DNA from: Marasmius tenuissimus
Taxonomy: Eukaryota > Basidiomycota > Agaricomycetes > Agaricales > Marasmiaceae
Assembly: GCA_029532415.1 (NCBI GenBank)
Contig: JAQOTA010000050.1
Span: 4,154,001-4,218,000, forward strand
Reading direction: 5' to 3'
DNA: 64,000 nt
A model generated the notes under the pieces. It did not search any database and was not told the origin of the DNA. It saw only the letters and a program-made list of their open reading frames with translations. Position numbers and translations under genes: made by a program. This document shows positions 1 through 9,724 of the stretch, one piece after another (the first letter of the stretch is position 1; each line of letters opens with the position of its first letter).

Positions 1-14
1 AAGTCGGACAGGGA

Positions 15-1405
15 ATGAAGATCAAGGACTCGCCCCCCGCCACTTGGAGTCGCCGTGGTCGTGGTGCTGGTAGGAAATCTCCCCAGCCCAGCCACAGCAG
101 GAGCAGGAGCAGGAGTGCCGCTGGAAAGGTCGACGGGAAGACCGCTAGGCTTTTGAAGGCTTTGGATGAATTCGGCGAGGAGTTCTCATCTCCCGAGATT
201 CATTCTACCCCCGCTCGGACCAAGGCTAAGGCTGCTGAACAGAGGAAGAGGAAGACTTCGGCTCACAAGAGGAACCATATGAGCTTGCCCAGGTAAGACT
301 TAATTTGTTCTCGGTTGTGAATCTTGTGCTCATCTTGTTCTGTTTCAGTCTTGGACTCGGTAAGGACGGTGTCCACTCTTTCGCCAACTGGGCCAACGAT
401 GTTGGACGCGCCTTGGAGACCAGGATCGGCCAGTACACTGCCGTCCCCTCCAGTGTCGAGATCAGCGCCAGGAGGAACACTGTTTTCGGTGGTGAATCCT
501 CTTCGCATATGCGTTCTGAAACCACCGGACGTGCCCCCGTGTCGTCAACTCTCGGAAGGGCCATGTCGACTCGCACTCTCGGTCTCCGCGCTGAGGTTCC
601 CCACGGCGTCGACACTGCACGATCCTCCATCGTTTCCATGAACCGGGATCACATTCCTGCGTCGGCTGCTTCCACCGTCACTTTGTTTGACGACTTTGCA
701 GCCGCCGGCCCTCAGGCTGAGAGCACCCCTCACAACAACGGTTCTCACAAGCGTATAACCGAAGAAGATGATGTCCCCCCACTCCCCACCGCCAACCAAC
801 TCACCGGCACCAACCGCAACTCACGTCGCTCAAGCATTGTATATATCAAGTCTGACGAAAACGCTACTGTAACGCCCCCTAATCACGTCAACAACGCAAA
901 CGCCACGTCCTCTACGAGCTCTTCTCTCGCCCAGTGGTCTTCCCGAGCGGTTCGACCACTTATACCCAAATCTGCCAAACTTCTGCGCAAGGTGTCCAAA
1001 GCATCTCCACCAGCATCGTCTGCAGCGCAGGACGAGAATTCGAAACCCGAGTCTCCGAAGACAGGTCTACGACCTTTGTCACTTCTCCAGGCCCGTGATA
1101 CCAATGCCGACTTTAACTCCAACGGTGTTGTCGAGACTGTCGTTGAAAAAAGTAACACGCGGCCACTGATTCTCGGGAAGAAACAGAAATCGAGAGGAGC
1201 TCCCAAAGCCGGTGATGAGAATGCAAACCCGGTTGAACCACTTCGCACCAAAGCGAAGCACAACTTGAAGCCGTTGAAGTTGGCCAGATCTGAGACTAGC
1301 AAGATGCGAGGCATCTTGAGAGCTCAGGAGGAAGTCCCGAACGTTGTTGTTAGGCCTCCCTCTACGGTTGACCAATACGCGTATGCGTACAATTTCCGTG
1401 ACTGA
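15..1405 (+). CDS. Basic, Ser/Arg-rich protein of unknown function (5' partial)
   Basis: I do not recognise the family. The frame is open to the left edge of the window, so the true start probably lies outside; 15 is the first visible ATG. One intron is clear: donor at 293, acceptor ending at 348, joining in frame across ...LPS|LGLGKDG.... The translated part is about 440 residues. The first 90 are very basic with an SRSRSRS stretch and Lys/Arg clusters that look like nuclear localisation signals; the rest is low-complexity and Ser/Pro/Lys-rich, with no membrane helix. A short patch, FANWANDVGRALETRIGQY near the exon junction, is the only segment that looks folded. A nuclear or chromatin-associated role is inference from composition only. 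Confidence 0.6.
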
Positions 1406-1983
1406 GGGATAGGTGCGTTGCAGTCATCTGAAAATGGCGCTGTCGACGAACTTTATTCTTTGTCGTATCTTTATTCACATTCTTGAACGCTTTCCCGCTT
1501 TCTTGCTGTCTATGTTTTCTCTCTCTCTCTTGCTTTCATACTCGCTGTCGATATCGCTCTTGCTTTCGCTTTTTTACGTGCAAGTCTGTCTGCTCTGAAC
1601 CAACTATGTAGTAACGGTGTATCATCACCACCTCACTCACTCACCGTATTATGCTGTGACGCACATATGCTTTCCTCATCTTTCTTGCTCTGCTACGTAC
1701 TGCTCTCGTTATCGGATGCTCTCGATGAACTTCCTAAATATCTATATGCTCTAGATTTCTCTTTTACCTCTCCGTGAACTCTGAAATTCAATCAGATTTC
1801 TGCAAAGCGCTCCGGCCGATATCGCCGAACGGGTTGAGCTGATCAAGTGACGAAGTTGCCACCTTGCTTTCTTCACGTCCATCACCAGTGCCTGAACATT
1901 GTGCGTTACTGAGACTCTTAGGCTGTGAATTTACCATTCTCTCGCTTTGAAAGGCCTCATTTCGCGTTGAAAGCTTGTTGCTC
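1406..1983. other. Intergenic, pyrimidine-rich
   Basis: It carries the 3' UTR of the upstream gene and the promoter of TFIIB. A CT-rich run lies around 1515-1570. I see no supported gene. Confidence 0.5.
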
Positions 1984-3129
1984 ATGACATATTCTCAACC
2001 TTTTCCTCTTTCTCAACCTCCGAGTCCGATTGAAGCTGAACGAACATTTGGGCCTGACTTGGCCGTTCGTCTGATTTGCCCACATTGTAGGGACCCGCAT
2101 CCAGATATCGAGGAGGACTTCAGTGCTGGTGACCTAATATGTGCGTCTTGTGGATTGATTCTCGGTGACCGGATTGTTGACACGCGTAGCGAATGGCGGG
2201 TAAGTGCTCTCTGGGAGCTAACATCCCCATGTCCCCACTAAATCAGGATGTAGACTTTCACAGGCGATGACGGTGGCGATCCTAGCCGTGTTGGCGTCGC
2301 CGAGGATCCTATCACAGAGGGCGTTAACGAGCTCAGCACCGTCATCGGCGTCCAAGACGGCGGATCGGGTCTTGCTCGTGAACTTCAGCGGGCTGCTTCA
2401 CGCTCTCAAAACTCTCGTTCACAACGAAAACTAACCACAGCCTTCCGCGATATCACAAACTGGTGCGACCAGTTTTCCCTCTCAAAAGACGTCGGCGACA
2501 TCGCAAAACAGCTCTACAAGCGATCGGACGAAGAGAAGCTTTTGAGAGGCAAACCTCTCGAAGCTGTCTTAGCGGCCTGTGTCTTCATCGCGTGCAGACA
2601 GGCTCGCGTTCCACGAACGTTTAGGGAAATTTGCTCGTTGACTCACGTCACGAAAAAAGCACTCAGTCAGTGCTGCAAAGCTCTCGAACGGGCTTTCAAC
2701 CTCAAGCCAATCCCTTCCCAGGTTGCTCAGTCGTCAGAGTCATCAGAGCCATCGGTATCACCACCTGAACCTGCACTTCCCTCGAACCCGGAGGCATTGG
2801 TGTCGCGATACTGTAATCAACTCGATCTTCCTTACTATGTGGAGATCTATTGTGCAGACGTGATCATTACAGCAAGGGAACTCGGTATTGCAGAGGGACG
2901 GAAGCCTGCCTCGATTGCAGGGGGTGCGATCTATTTCACGTCGTGCTTGGTAGGGCAGGAGAGATCACTCAAGGAGATTAGTGATGTTACCGGTGTGAGT
3001 GAAGGTACGATCGAGTTGGTCTTTCACTCGTATCGCAAGGAAAAGAATAACTTGGTCAAGGAAGGGTGGGTTGAAGAAGGAAGAGCGCAGCTTGACCGTC
3101 TCCCGTCCCCAGACTCTGATGACGAGTGA
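1984..3129 (+). CDS. SUA7: Transcription initiation factor TFIIB
   Basis: General RNA polymerase II initiation factor that bridges TBP at the promoter and the polymerase; nuclear. Two exons (1984-2199 and 2254-3129) with a 54-nt intron give 363 residues, close to the usual 320-350. The N-terminal zinc ribbon uses Cys32, Cys35, Cys53 and Cys56. The B-reader/linker follows, then two cyclin folds; the first contains [17 protein letters not shown] and TFREI, the second [15 protein letters not shown] and [14 protein letters not shown] Ser/Glu/Pro-rich spacer of about 25 residues separates the cyclin repeats. The ATG at 1984 is the first in frame. The nearer AG at 2247 is excluded because it leads to a stop, so the acceptor is at 2253. 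Confidence 0.95.
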
Positions 3130-4008
3130 TACTTGTTCCCGGTGGGCCATCTCCGCCGTTTTCTGTTCATTCTGGCGCGCTCTTCTGATCTCATTCATCT
3201 TACTATACCGGTACTCTTCCAAACAGTCAGATTTGGAGTCTCAGTACTCAGTGCTCTAGGACACAATGCCAAATCAGCTACCATGTACAACACTGTTTTG
3301 CATATCGTCTACTCTCCAAAGGTATCTTTTTGTCGGAATCTGCTCTTGTATCTCTACATGATGGTAGCGGTATAGTTGTTGTTTGGTACTGGGCATGAGT
3401 TGGTCTCGTGTCGACCAATGGTCTCAAGTGTGGTTCCCACGCGTTCCCTTCTCATCCATCGCCACCATCATCATCTAGATTCAGTTTGGAGTATCGCCTT
3501 TGACAATCACGACGGCCTTTTCATCCCGTCATAGCCACACGAATCTCTCCCAAGAACCTGCCTGTCGAGTCCCTACCCGCAATCAATCCATACTCTGTCG
3601 ACTCGAGACAAAAAGTTTCAATATCCCTCTTATACGCTGGTGTACCTCCAATGGACCCTTACTTCTGTCAAACCTTGCTCGACGTCGCTCTATTCAGCGC
3701 GTCGGGCTGCCCTGACCATCTCTGAAACAATTCTACACTTGTGCCCTGAGGTACCTTGAAGCGTTCAATTCGAGTATAGAACCAGCTGAAAGGAAACGTC
3801 GGTATACTCGACAGCGCGTAATCAATATGCGAATGAATTCACTCAGTGCAATCCAATTCCTCTTGAAACGGCATCATCTTTGCCGTTAGTCGGAACTAAC
3901 AATTTCTCGGAGGGTATAAAAGGGACCACTTCAGATTTGCTCACTCCTCAGCCTCCCATCAAGTCTCTTCCACCTTTCTTCTCACAAGCTCCTTCGTTTA
4001 CTCCGGAC
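3130..4008. other. Intergenic, promoter of the secreted-protein gene
   Basis: About 880 nt without a supported gene. It contains the TFIIB 3' UTR and, near its right end, a strong TATA box. Short open frames inside show no recognisable protein. Confidence 0.5.
3915..3921 (+). promoter_or_regulatory. TATA box of the small secreted-protein gene
   Basis: Consensus TATAAAA, 88 nt upstream of the start codon at 4009 and followed by a pyrimidine-rich leader. The distance suits a fungal core promoter and suggests a regulated, potentially highly expressed gene. Confidence 0.7.
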
Positions 4009-4720
4009 ATGTTCTCCACCGCCTCCTTTGTGTCATTCGTTGCACTCGCTGCGACCACGTTTGCGGCCCCCAATGCCCGTGACGCGCAATGTCATCCCGA
4101 CTTCGAGGGCCGTCCTGTTTCTATCATCACCAAGAGCGGAGCTATGGAATGGGGACTCGGAACTCTCGCAATCGAACGCGCTCTGGCCTACCAGACGACT
4201 GGGTTTGGTCCTGACGGGTTCAAAGTCGAGTTCACTGGCTTTTCCGATGACGGCTACTGGATCAGGTGAGATTTTGTGGCGCGTCCCCGAGAGAGTTGAG
4301 AACTAACATTGTCCTCGCTATCTTTTCTTCACAGAACCGCAGACGCGTCTCAGAACAACCTGTATGTTAGTCAAGGACCCAGGAGCAACATTCTTGCTTG
4401 GGCTAATGGGTAAGTTCATCCTTTCTCTGTTACCTTAGCTTCCGGGCTTCGATTCTCCCTTTCATTCTCCCTGCCTTCGATACTCATACTAATCTACCTC
4501 GATCAGTCAAGGACCTCAGTGGAGCATCACCTGTGCCAGCTGCTCGACAGAAAATGCTTGGTCCTTCCCCGGGGGTAAATATGCGACTGACTGTACCATC
4601 ACCCGCACCGGATCTGGTTTGTGCGTTCGCGAGTCGACAGAGGGCACCGGGAACTTCATTAGGCAGTATTCGTGCGAGGGTGGGGACAATGAGAAGTTCG
4701 ATTTCTTGATGCAGCAATAA
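4009..4720 (+). CDS. Small secreted cysteine-containing protein, unknown function
   Basis: Three exons (4009-4265, 4335-4409, 4507-4720) give 181 residues. A signal peptide is evident: MFSTASFVSFVALAATTFAAP, with likely cleavage after AA. The mature part has about six Cys, including a CASC motif, and many Trp/Gly residues (DGYWIR, ILAWANG, PQWSIT). The spacing of hydrophobic W/I/L positions is loosely like a beta-trefoil (ricin-B-type) fold, but the QxW signature repeats are not clear, so I do not assign it. It has a strong TATA box. Small, induced secreted proteins of this kind are common in basidiomycetes, as effectors or fruiting-stage products. Function is not known from the sequence. Confidence 0.8.
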
Positions 4721-5402
4721 TTTTCTTGAGTGCCTTGAGTTCCTAGTTAGTTGGACTATTTTGTATCGCTTTTACGGACGCTGGATCTAATTTAGTTTTC
4801 TTGTGACTTGCACCTTCTTGGACCGGATGACTGGAACGAGGGAGATAATCCAGACGCGCAAGAAAACCCTTCAACATATGACCCCATACAAAACGTTGCC
4901 AACTAGTATACGTACAAGTAAAATGAAAGTGTCCATGGAACTTCCCCAAAGAGTGGCATACAAAAAGAAGTGATTTGGAGAATGAATGGAGAAGACGGAC
5001 GTTCTACGCCGCACAAGTCCAATCAGATGGATCACAGGAGCGATAGACACACCGAAGGGACATAAGTAAAACGTTGGAAAACATATTTGAATGAATAATG
5101 ACGACAATTATTGAATAAGGACAATCATTGGATAAGAATGGTCCAACAAAAGGCATAAAGAACAAATAAATAGAAGGGATCGGATATCGCTGAACACTAA
5201 GTTGAACAGGTGCAGAAACATGTTGCACAATGTACAAAAGAGTGATGAACGAGCGACGAGCAAAGGTGAAATGTTCAGTGTACACACAAACACCAGGAAG
5301 ACAGAAGGCCTGTTACAGAAAGGAATCGAGAGCAAATTCTTTTTACACCACTATCACTGGAATGACGGACATGATTGGCCGACGCCGATACCCAGCAGTT
5401 GT
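4721..5402. other. Intergenic between convergent genes
   Basis: AT-rich region containing both 3' UTRs. I see no gene. Confidence 0.5.
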
Positions 5403-7423
5403 TTACTCGTTAGCGACCTATGATTGAATTAAAACAACGTCAGCATCTCCGTAAGAAAAGCGGTAGTGTCAACGCCGGAGGCGAAGACAAGAGTATAAAG
5501 GAGAGGAATGAGGGAGACTCACCTTCAATACCCGCCGCCCAGGGACATCCTCCTCCCCGTCACTCTCATCGTCGCTCTCGATCCTGGATGAGAAGGGGTT
5601 CGGTAGACCCTCTTGTTGACTAATACGGCGAGAAGTGTTCTCAGCGCTGGGTCGGCCGCTGGCATTCGGACTCCGGGAGGCTGCATCTGGTCGGTTGGGA
5701 GAGCCAGTGCCAGAGTGGCTAGGCTCGTAATGTGATGCGTACGATTCATTGGAGTTATGGGGAGCGCTGCTTTGTGTGTTGCTTCTGCCTAGAGGAGCCG
5801 CCGGAGACCCGCCGGAAGATGGCGAAGTTGTACCGGCGGCGGCAGCAGCAGCGACGGAAGCCATGGCATTAGCGTGCGTCGTACGTGACTCAGGAAGAGG
5901 AGGACTGCCGGAGCTGGGTGGATATCCATGTTCTTGAGCGTAACCTTGACTGGCAGCGTTGTTGTAGACGTCGTGTCCATGGCCAGGAGACAAGAAAGCA
6001 GGATATGGTGAGCCTCCTTCTCCGAGTCCAGCGGCATACCCGGCATTGGGATCCATCCCGGCCCCGTACTCGTTACGGGAACTGGGTCCAGTATTCCTCG
6101 TCCCTGCTGATCCCATGGTTTCTGCGCCACGACTTCTGGCTCGCGCAACGCCGATACCAGCTGCGCCTGCTGCACCTACGACAGCAGGAGCGTACGCCGC
6201 ATTATGGTCGAAGATACCACCAGGGGCGGGGCCAGACATTTCGGGATAGTTTCCCTCATGGGTCATAGCAGGTTGACCGTAAGTCCCGTGCGAACTAACA
6301 TCGGAATGGTTCCCAGCATTGTTATATCCGGTTGGCCGTAGGCCGCTGAGCCACCCGTATAAGATGAAGGAGCGTCGTTAGGGCCATAGCGGTTGTTGTT
6401 GTTGTCGTGGTCCGTATCATCAAGGAAGACAGGCATACGAGAATTGGCCGCTTCCGCTGCTGCAGCGGTGACTTCATCGTCCCACTTCCGAGCTCTACGT
6501 CTGCGGATCATGATCATGATCACTAGGGCAATGATGGCCAAGGCGACAACTCCCACTCCTGCAAAGGTTCCAGCAACAGCACCTGTTTTATCAAAGAACC
6601 TAAAAATGAAGGGTGAGAAAGAATAATTTGATGAAGGGAAGGGTTAAGGTAAAAAACGAGATCAATTTTCAGTCCTGGAAGCGGATAGAAGAAAGACAAG
6701 ATAGATTGAACTTTCGTTCATCGCAACGGTTTGGATATGGAACGATCTCTGGAAGGAAAAAGGACAATACACACGATTTGTCGCCACCACTGGATCCAAC
6801 ACCAGTTTGACTTGGGACATTCCTAGTACTGGTCCCGGTGGCCGATCCGGGGACTGTAATCGTGATCGTACTCCCTTCAGCATTCGTAGAGGTCGTCACT
6901 ATTGAAGACGGTGCTGGCGTAGTATTCGCAGTCGTCTGGGAAGGAGAAGACGAAGTCGAAGTTGTCGAGGTTGTAGATGTATCGGAGCCAGTCGTGGATG
7001 TTGGTGAGGTTGAGGTAGGCGTTGTGGAGGACTCGGAGGTTGTGGAGGTTGTTGAGGCCGTGGGGGTCGTACTTGTTGTCGGTGTGGTCGACGTAGTCGG
7101 CGTCGAGGTTGTCGACGGCGACGACCTGCAAAAAAAAATTGAGCTGTGTTGGGCTCCAAAGCTGCCAGGAAAGCACACACGTCGGAGTCGTCGCTGTTGT
7201 TGCTGTTGAAGTATCGCTTGTACCTGAATCAAGATGAATGAATAACGTTGAGCAGAGATAAATGGAGGGAATCGCACTCATTATTACAACTCAGACTAAA
7301 GGGAACGACAACGGGTACATATGGAGCGGTGAAAAACGAGTGTGAGTAGCTTTCAGGAAAAAGCTTTGTAACTGGTTGCTGGGAAGATGCTGGGAAATTG
7401 AAAACTCGAATTGACCCCCCCAA
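5403..7423 (-). CDS. Ser/Thr-rich single-pass membrane protein (Mid2-like layout), 5' end unresolved, frame broken
   Basis: Read on the minus strand: the end of an extracellular domain closing with a Cys (PVVVPFSLSC), a long Thr/Ser mucin-like stretch (6840-7200), a transmembrane helix near 6500-6560 (GVVALAIIALVIMIMI), a basic stop-transfer RRRRARK, and an Asn/Gly/Pro-rich cytoplasmic tail. The last intron joins RRVLK to a tiny terminal exon VANE-stop (5403-5414), an ending I associate with such basidiomycete proteins. Other introns: GTAATA...TTCAG near 7290-7230, GTGTGTGC...GCAG near 7180-7125, and one before the helix. The first visible exon has no ATG in frame, so at least one 5' exon with the signal peptide lies upstream. 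A one-base frame break sits at about 6321-6330 (see findings). Likely role, by layout only: cell-wall or surface sensor. Confidence 0.65.
6840..7125 (-). repeat. Thr/Ser-codon low-complexity repeat
   Basis: Imperfect tandem ACC/ACG/ACT/TCG/CCG codon repeats encoding TTSTTPT-type runs inside the membrane-protein gene. The segment would be a heavily O-mannosylated stalk. Confidence 0.75.
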
Positions 7424-8192
7424 ATCAGGTATCCTGAGTTATGTAATCCTCGGGCAAATCAACCGCATGAGCCGACTTTGATCCCTTGATCACGTTCCCC
7501 TAATTTGCGGGGTCACAGCTGTACATCTCAGGGTACTTGACCCCAAGTTGCCAGTTCAAGCAAGTCGAAGCTGCCCTGATCTATACTTGAACGGATCGTC
7601 CTTTGACGGTAAGTCAGAGTAATGAGCCAAAACCAGCTCCAGGGTCACGGGGGAATCCCTGATTTCCACGCACTGCATCGCTCGTTCAACTCCGAGGCAA
7701 GGATAGCATGAAGTTTAATCTTTTTGAAAGATGCACCGCATTTCAAAATTGATGCAATTTGCGATGGTCGTCCGAAGGTGCTCCAAACACAATGCACAAA
7801 GCCGGAACGGCCGCAAGGGCGAGCCATTTCGCGCCACCAACAATGCTCCAGTCGACTCACCAGTCTTTGTAATGATTCCACTCGAACTCGCTAGGAGCAT
7901 GTAAGCAGGATTGAGAGATCCCGCCCAAGAGTATACTTGAATGGGCTGTAAGTAATGAAACTGCAGACGCCGAGGCGTAGGGACTTGAGCCACTAAGATA
8001 ATCGGACATTAGTTCCGTCTACCCTCACTCGAGCGGTCGAGGCTTTCCAACTAATGGGTCCTGCGCGGACCACAGTTCAGGTGCATAAAAGGAGGTTGTT
8101 TCAAGGTAGACCGTTCAAGACGTTGAAGACGTGAATTCCAGATGGGGGATATCGTACTGTACACAGCCCGCCGAAAGAAAAGGAGCCCTGGG
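7424..8192. other. Region upstream of the Ser/Thr-rich membrane protein
   Basis: It should hold the promoter and missing 5' exon(s) of the minus-strand gene below, plus the THOC3 3' UTR. A minus-strand stretch at about 7870-7993 (QPIQVYSWAGSLNPAYMLL) faintly resembles the Ig-like N-terminal domain of such proteins, but I could not connect it by clean splice sites. Confidence 0.4.
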
Positions 8193-9582
8193 TTAAGAGT
8201 CCAGAAGTCCGAACAAGCTCACCGCGGAAACTGGTGGCGGTCCCCCGTCTCGCGGCTTCGTCTGTCCACAGTACGCAATAATATACTTCGATGGGTGCCA
8301 GCTTACTGTTGGAGCGGGACCCAAAGTTGGAACCCTGTGTAGAGGCGTACAGGTCTCCGTAGCACACTGGAAACGACGGTGTGAGGCTTATAGCCAAGGT
8401 GATACAGAGCCACGGTGTGTTCACTCACGATGTCGATGTACGGTCCCGCACTGGCAATTGCCGTGTATTCGCCATCGTAGGAAAAACTGATGGCGGTGAT
8501 AGCATGGCTGGCGAGTAGATAGGCATCAGGAAACAGCAGATGGTTCGCAATACAGTCGGGGCTTACTCGCAAGACGTGATAGTTTTGGCTGATATCCAAT
8601 CATTCACGTCAAAGAGGTTCACGATGGAATCATTTCCGCCTGTGGCAAGATATCGGCCTCGGGGGTCCAGAGCCAACGAGGTACATCCAGAAACGTGAGC
8701 TGGGAAGTTTTCTCGTATGACCATACTTGGATAGTCAAGTATTCGAATACTATGCTCCCCATAATGCGCGAGAACCAAACCGTCCCCGACATGGTTGAAT
8801 ATTCCGATGCTTGCGGCAGTCTGCGCGCTCGGAGATGAGATACAAGCCCCGATGGATACCATAGTGTATTCTCACCGGATCCTGGTCCATCAGTTTCCAT
8901 TGCTCTTTGCTTTCCTCTGGCTCTTTCCCGAAAGACAGGAAAGTCGTGTGATTTGTTGTTGAGCAAACCATGATTGTACGACCATCTGGAGAGTACGTCG
9001 AATAATTCGGCGCGGCTCTGAGCGCGATTTGTTGCGTGTATCGGCTCTGTCTTGCATCCCAAAATACGATTCTCCTGTCTTTTTGGCTCGTAGTGCAGAA
9101 AAGTTCCGGATGAGTTGGGTTCCACGATATGTAGGCGACCTCGTCTGAATGCCCCCCAGAGAACACCTGAGCGGATCGTTGCTCCATCTGAAACGGAGAG
9201 ACATGTGTAGCACAGGAACAGTTGCAACAAGAAAACTAACTCACACTCTTATCTGGATTCCAAACTCTTGCAGCCTTATCCACCCCTACAGCAGCAAGCT
9301 TTTTCCCATCACAATTCCATGCAATATGGTTCATGCCTTGAGGATTCGTCAACCGATAATCTCGCGGTTTGAACGCAGAGAACGTTGGTGGCTATCGTGA
9401 CCGTTCAACCAATTTTTGAGGAAAATGGATCATGAGTGAGTATCGTCTAGAATCTGTCGAAGGTCCGTGAGGCTTCGTACATGTATACCTCGTGTTGCAA
9501 AGGTAGTATGAGGAGGTGGTGAAGGTGGTTTCTGAGGAGGCTGGATCACGTCGTCTTCATCCTTGCCAGCTGCACTCGCCAT
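8193..9582 (-). CDS. THOC3: THO complex subunit Tex1/THOC3, WD40 protein
   Basis: Subunit of the THO/TREX complex that couples transcription to mRNA packaging and export in the nucleus. Six exons with five short introns. The start MASAAGKDED at 9582 leads through a Pro-rich leader; the first donor follows ATRGIH, which gives phase 0 into PPTFSAFKPRDYRL. WD40 blades are visible as GHSDEVAYISWNP, LFCTTSQKDRRIVFWD, NYSTYSPDGRTI, SIRILDYPSM, GCTSLALDPRGRYLATGGND, ISFSYDGEYTAIASAGPYIDI and the terminal SWHPSKYIIAYCGQ. The family-diagnostic stretches NDWI.AKTIT and the AYCGQTKP tail are present, so I prefer THOC3 over a generic WD40 call. It ends SLFGLLDS. Confidence 0.92.
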
Positions 9583-9724
9583 TTTTGACTGGCAGAGTTA
9601 CGAATCGAACAAGAAGAATCTGGAAAGCTAGAGATAACAGGAACGCTGACCTCGACGTGACCGTCGATGTTCAAAGGCTGGTTACACAGCCACAGACGCG
9701 ACGACGGCCATCGTCAATGCGGTC

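Noticed and set aside
8101..8424. 107-codon frame on the minus strand overlapping the THOC3 3' end
   Set aside because: Alternate frame; splicing shows the region codes for the last THOC3 blade.
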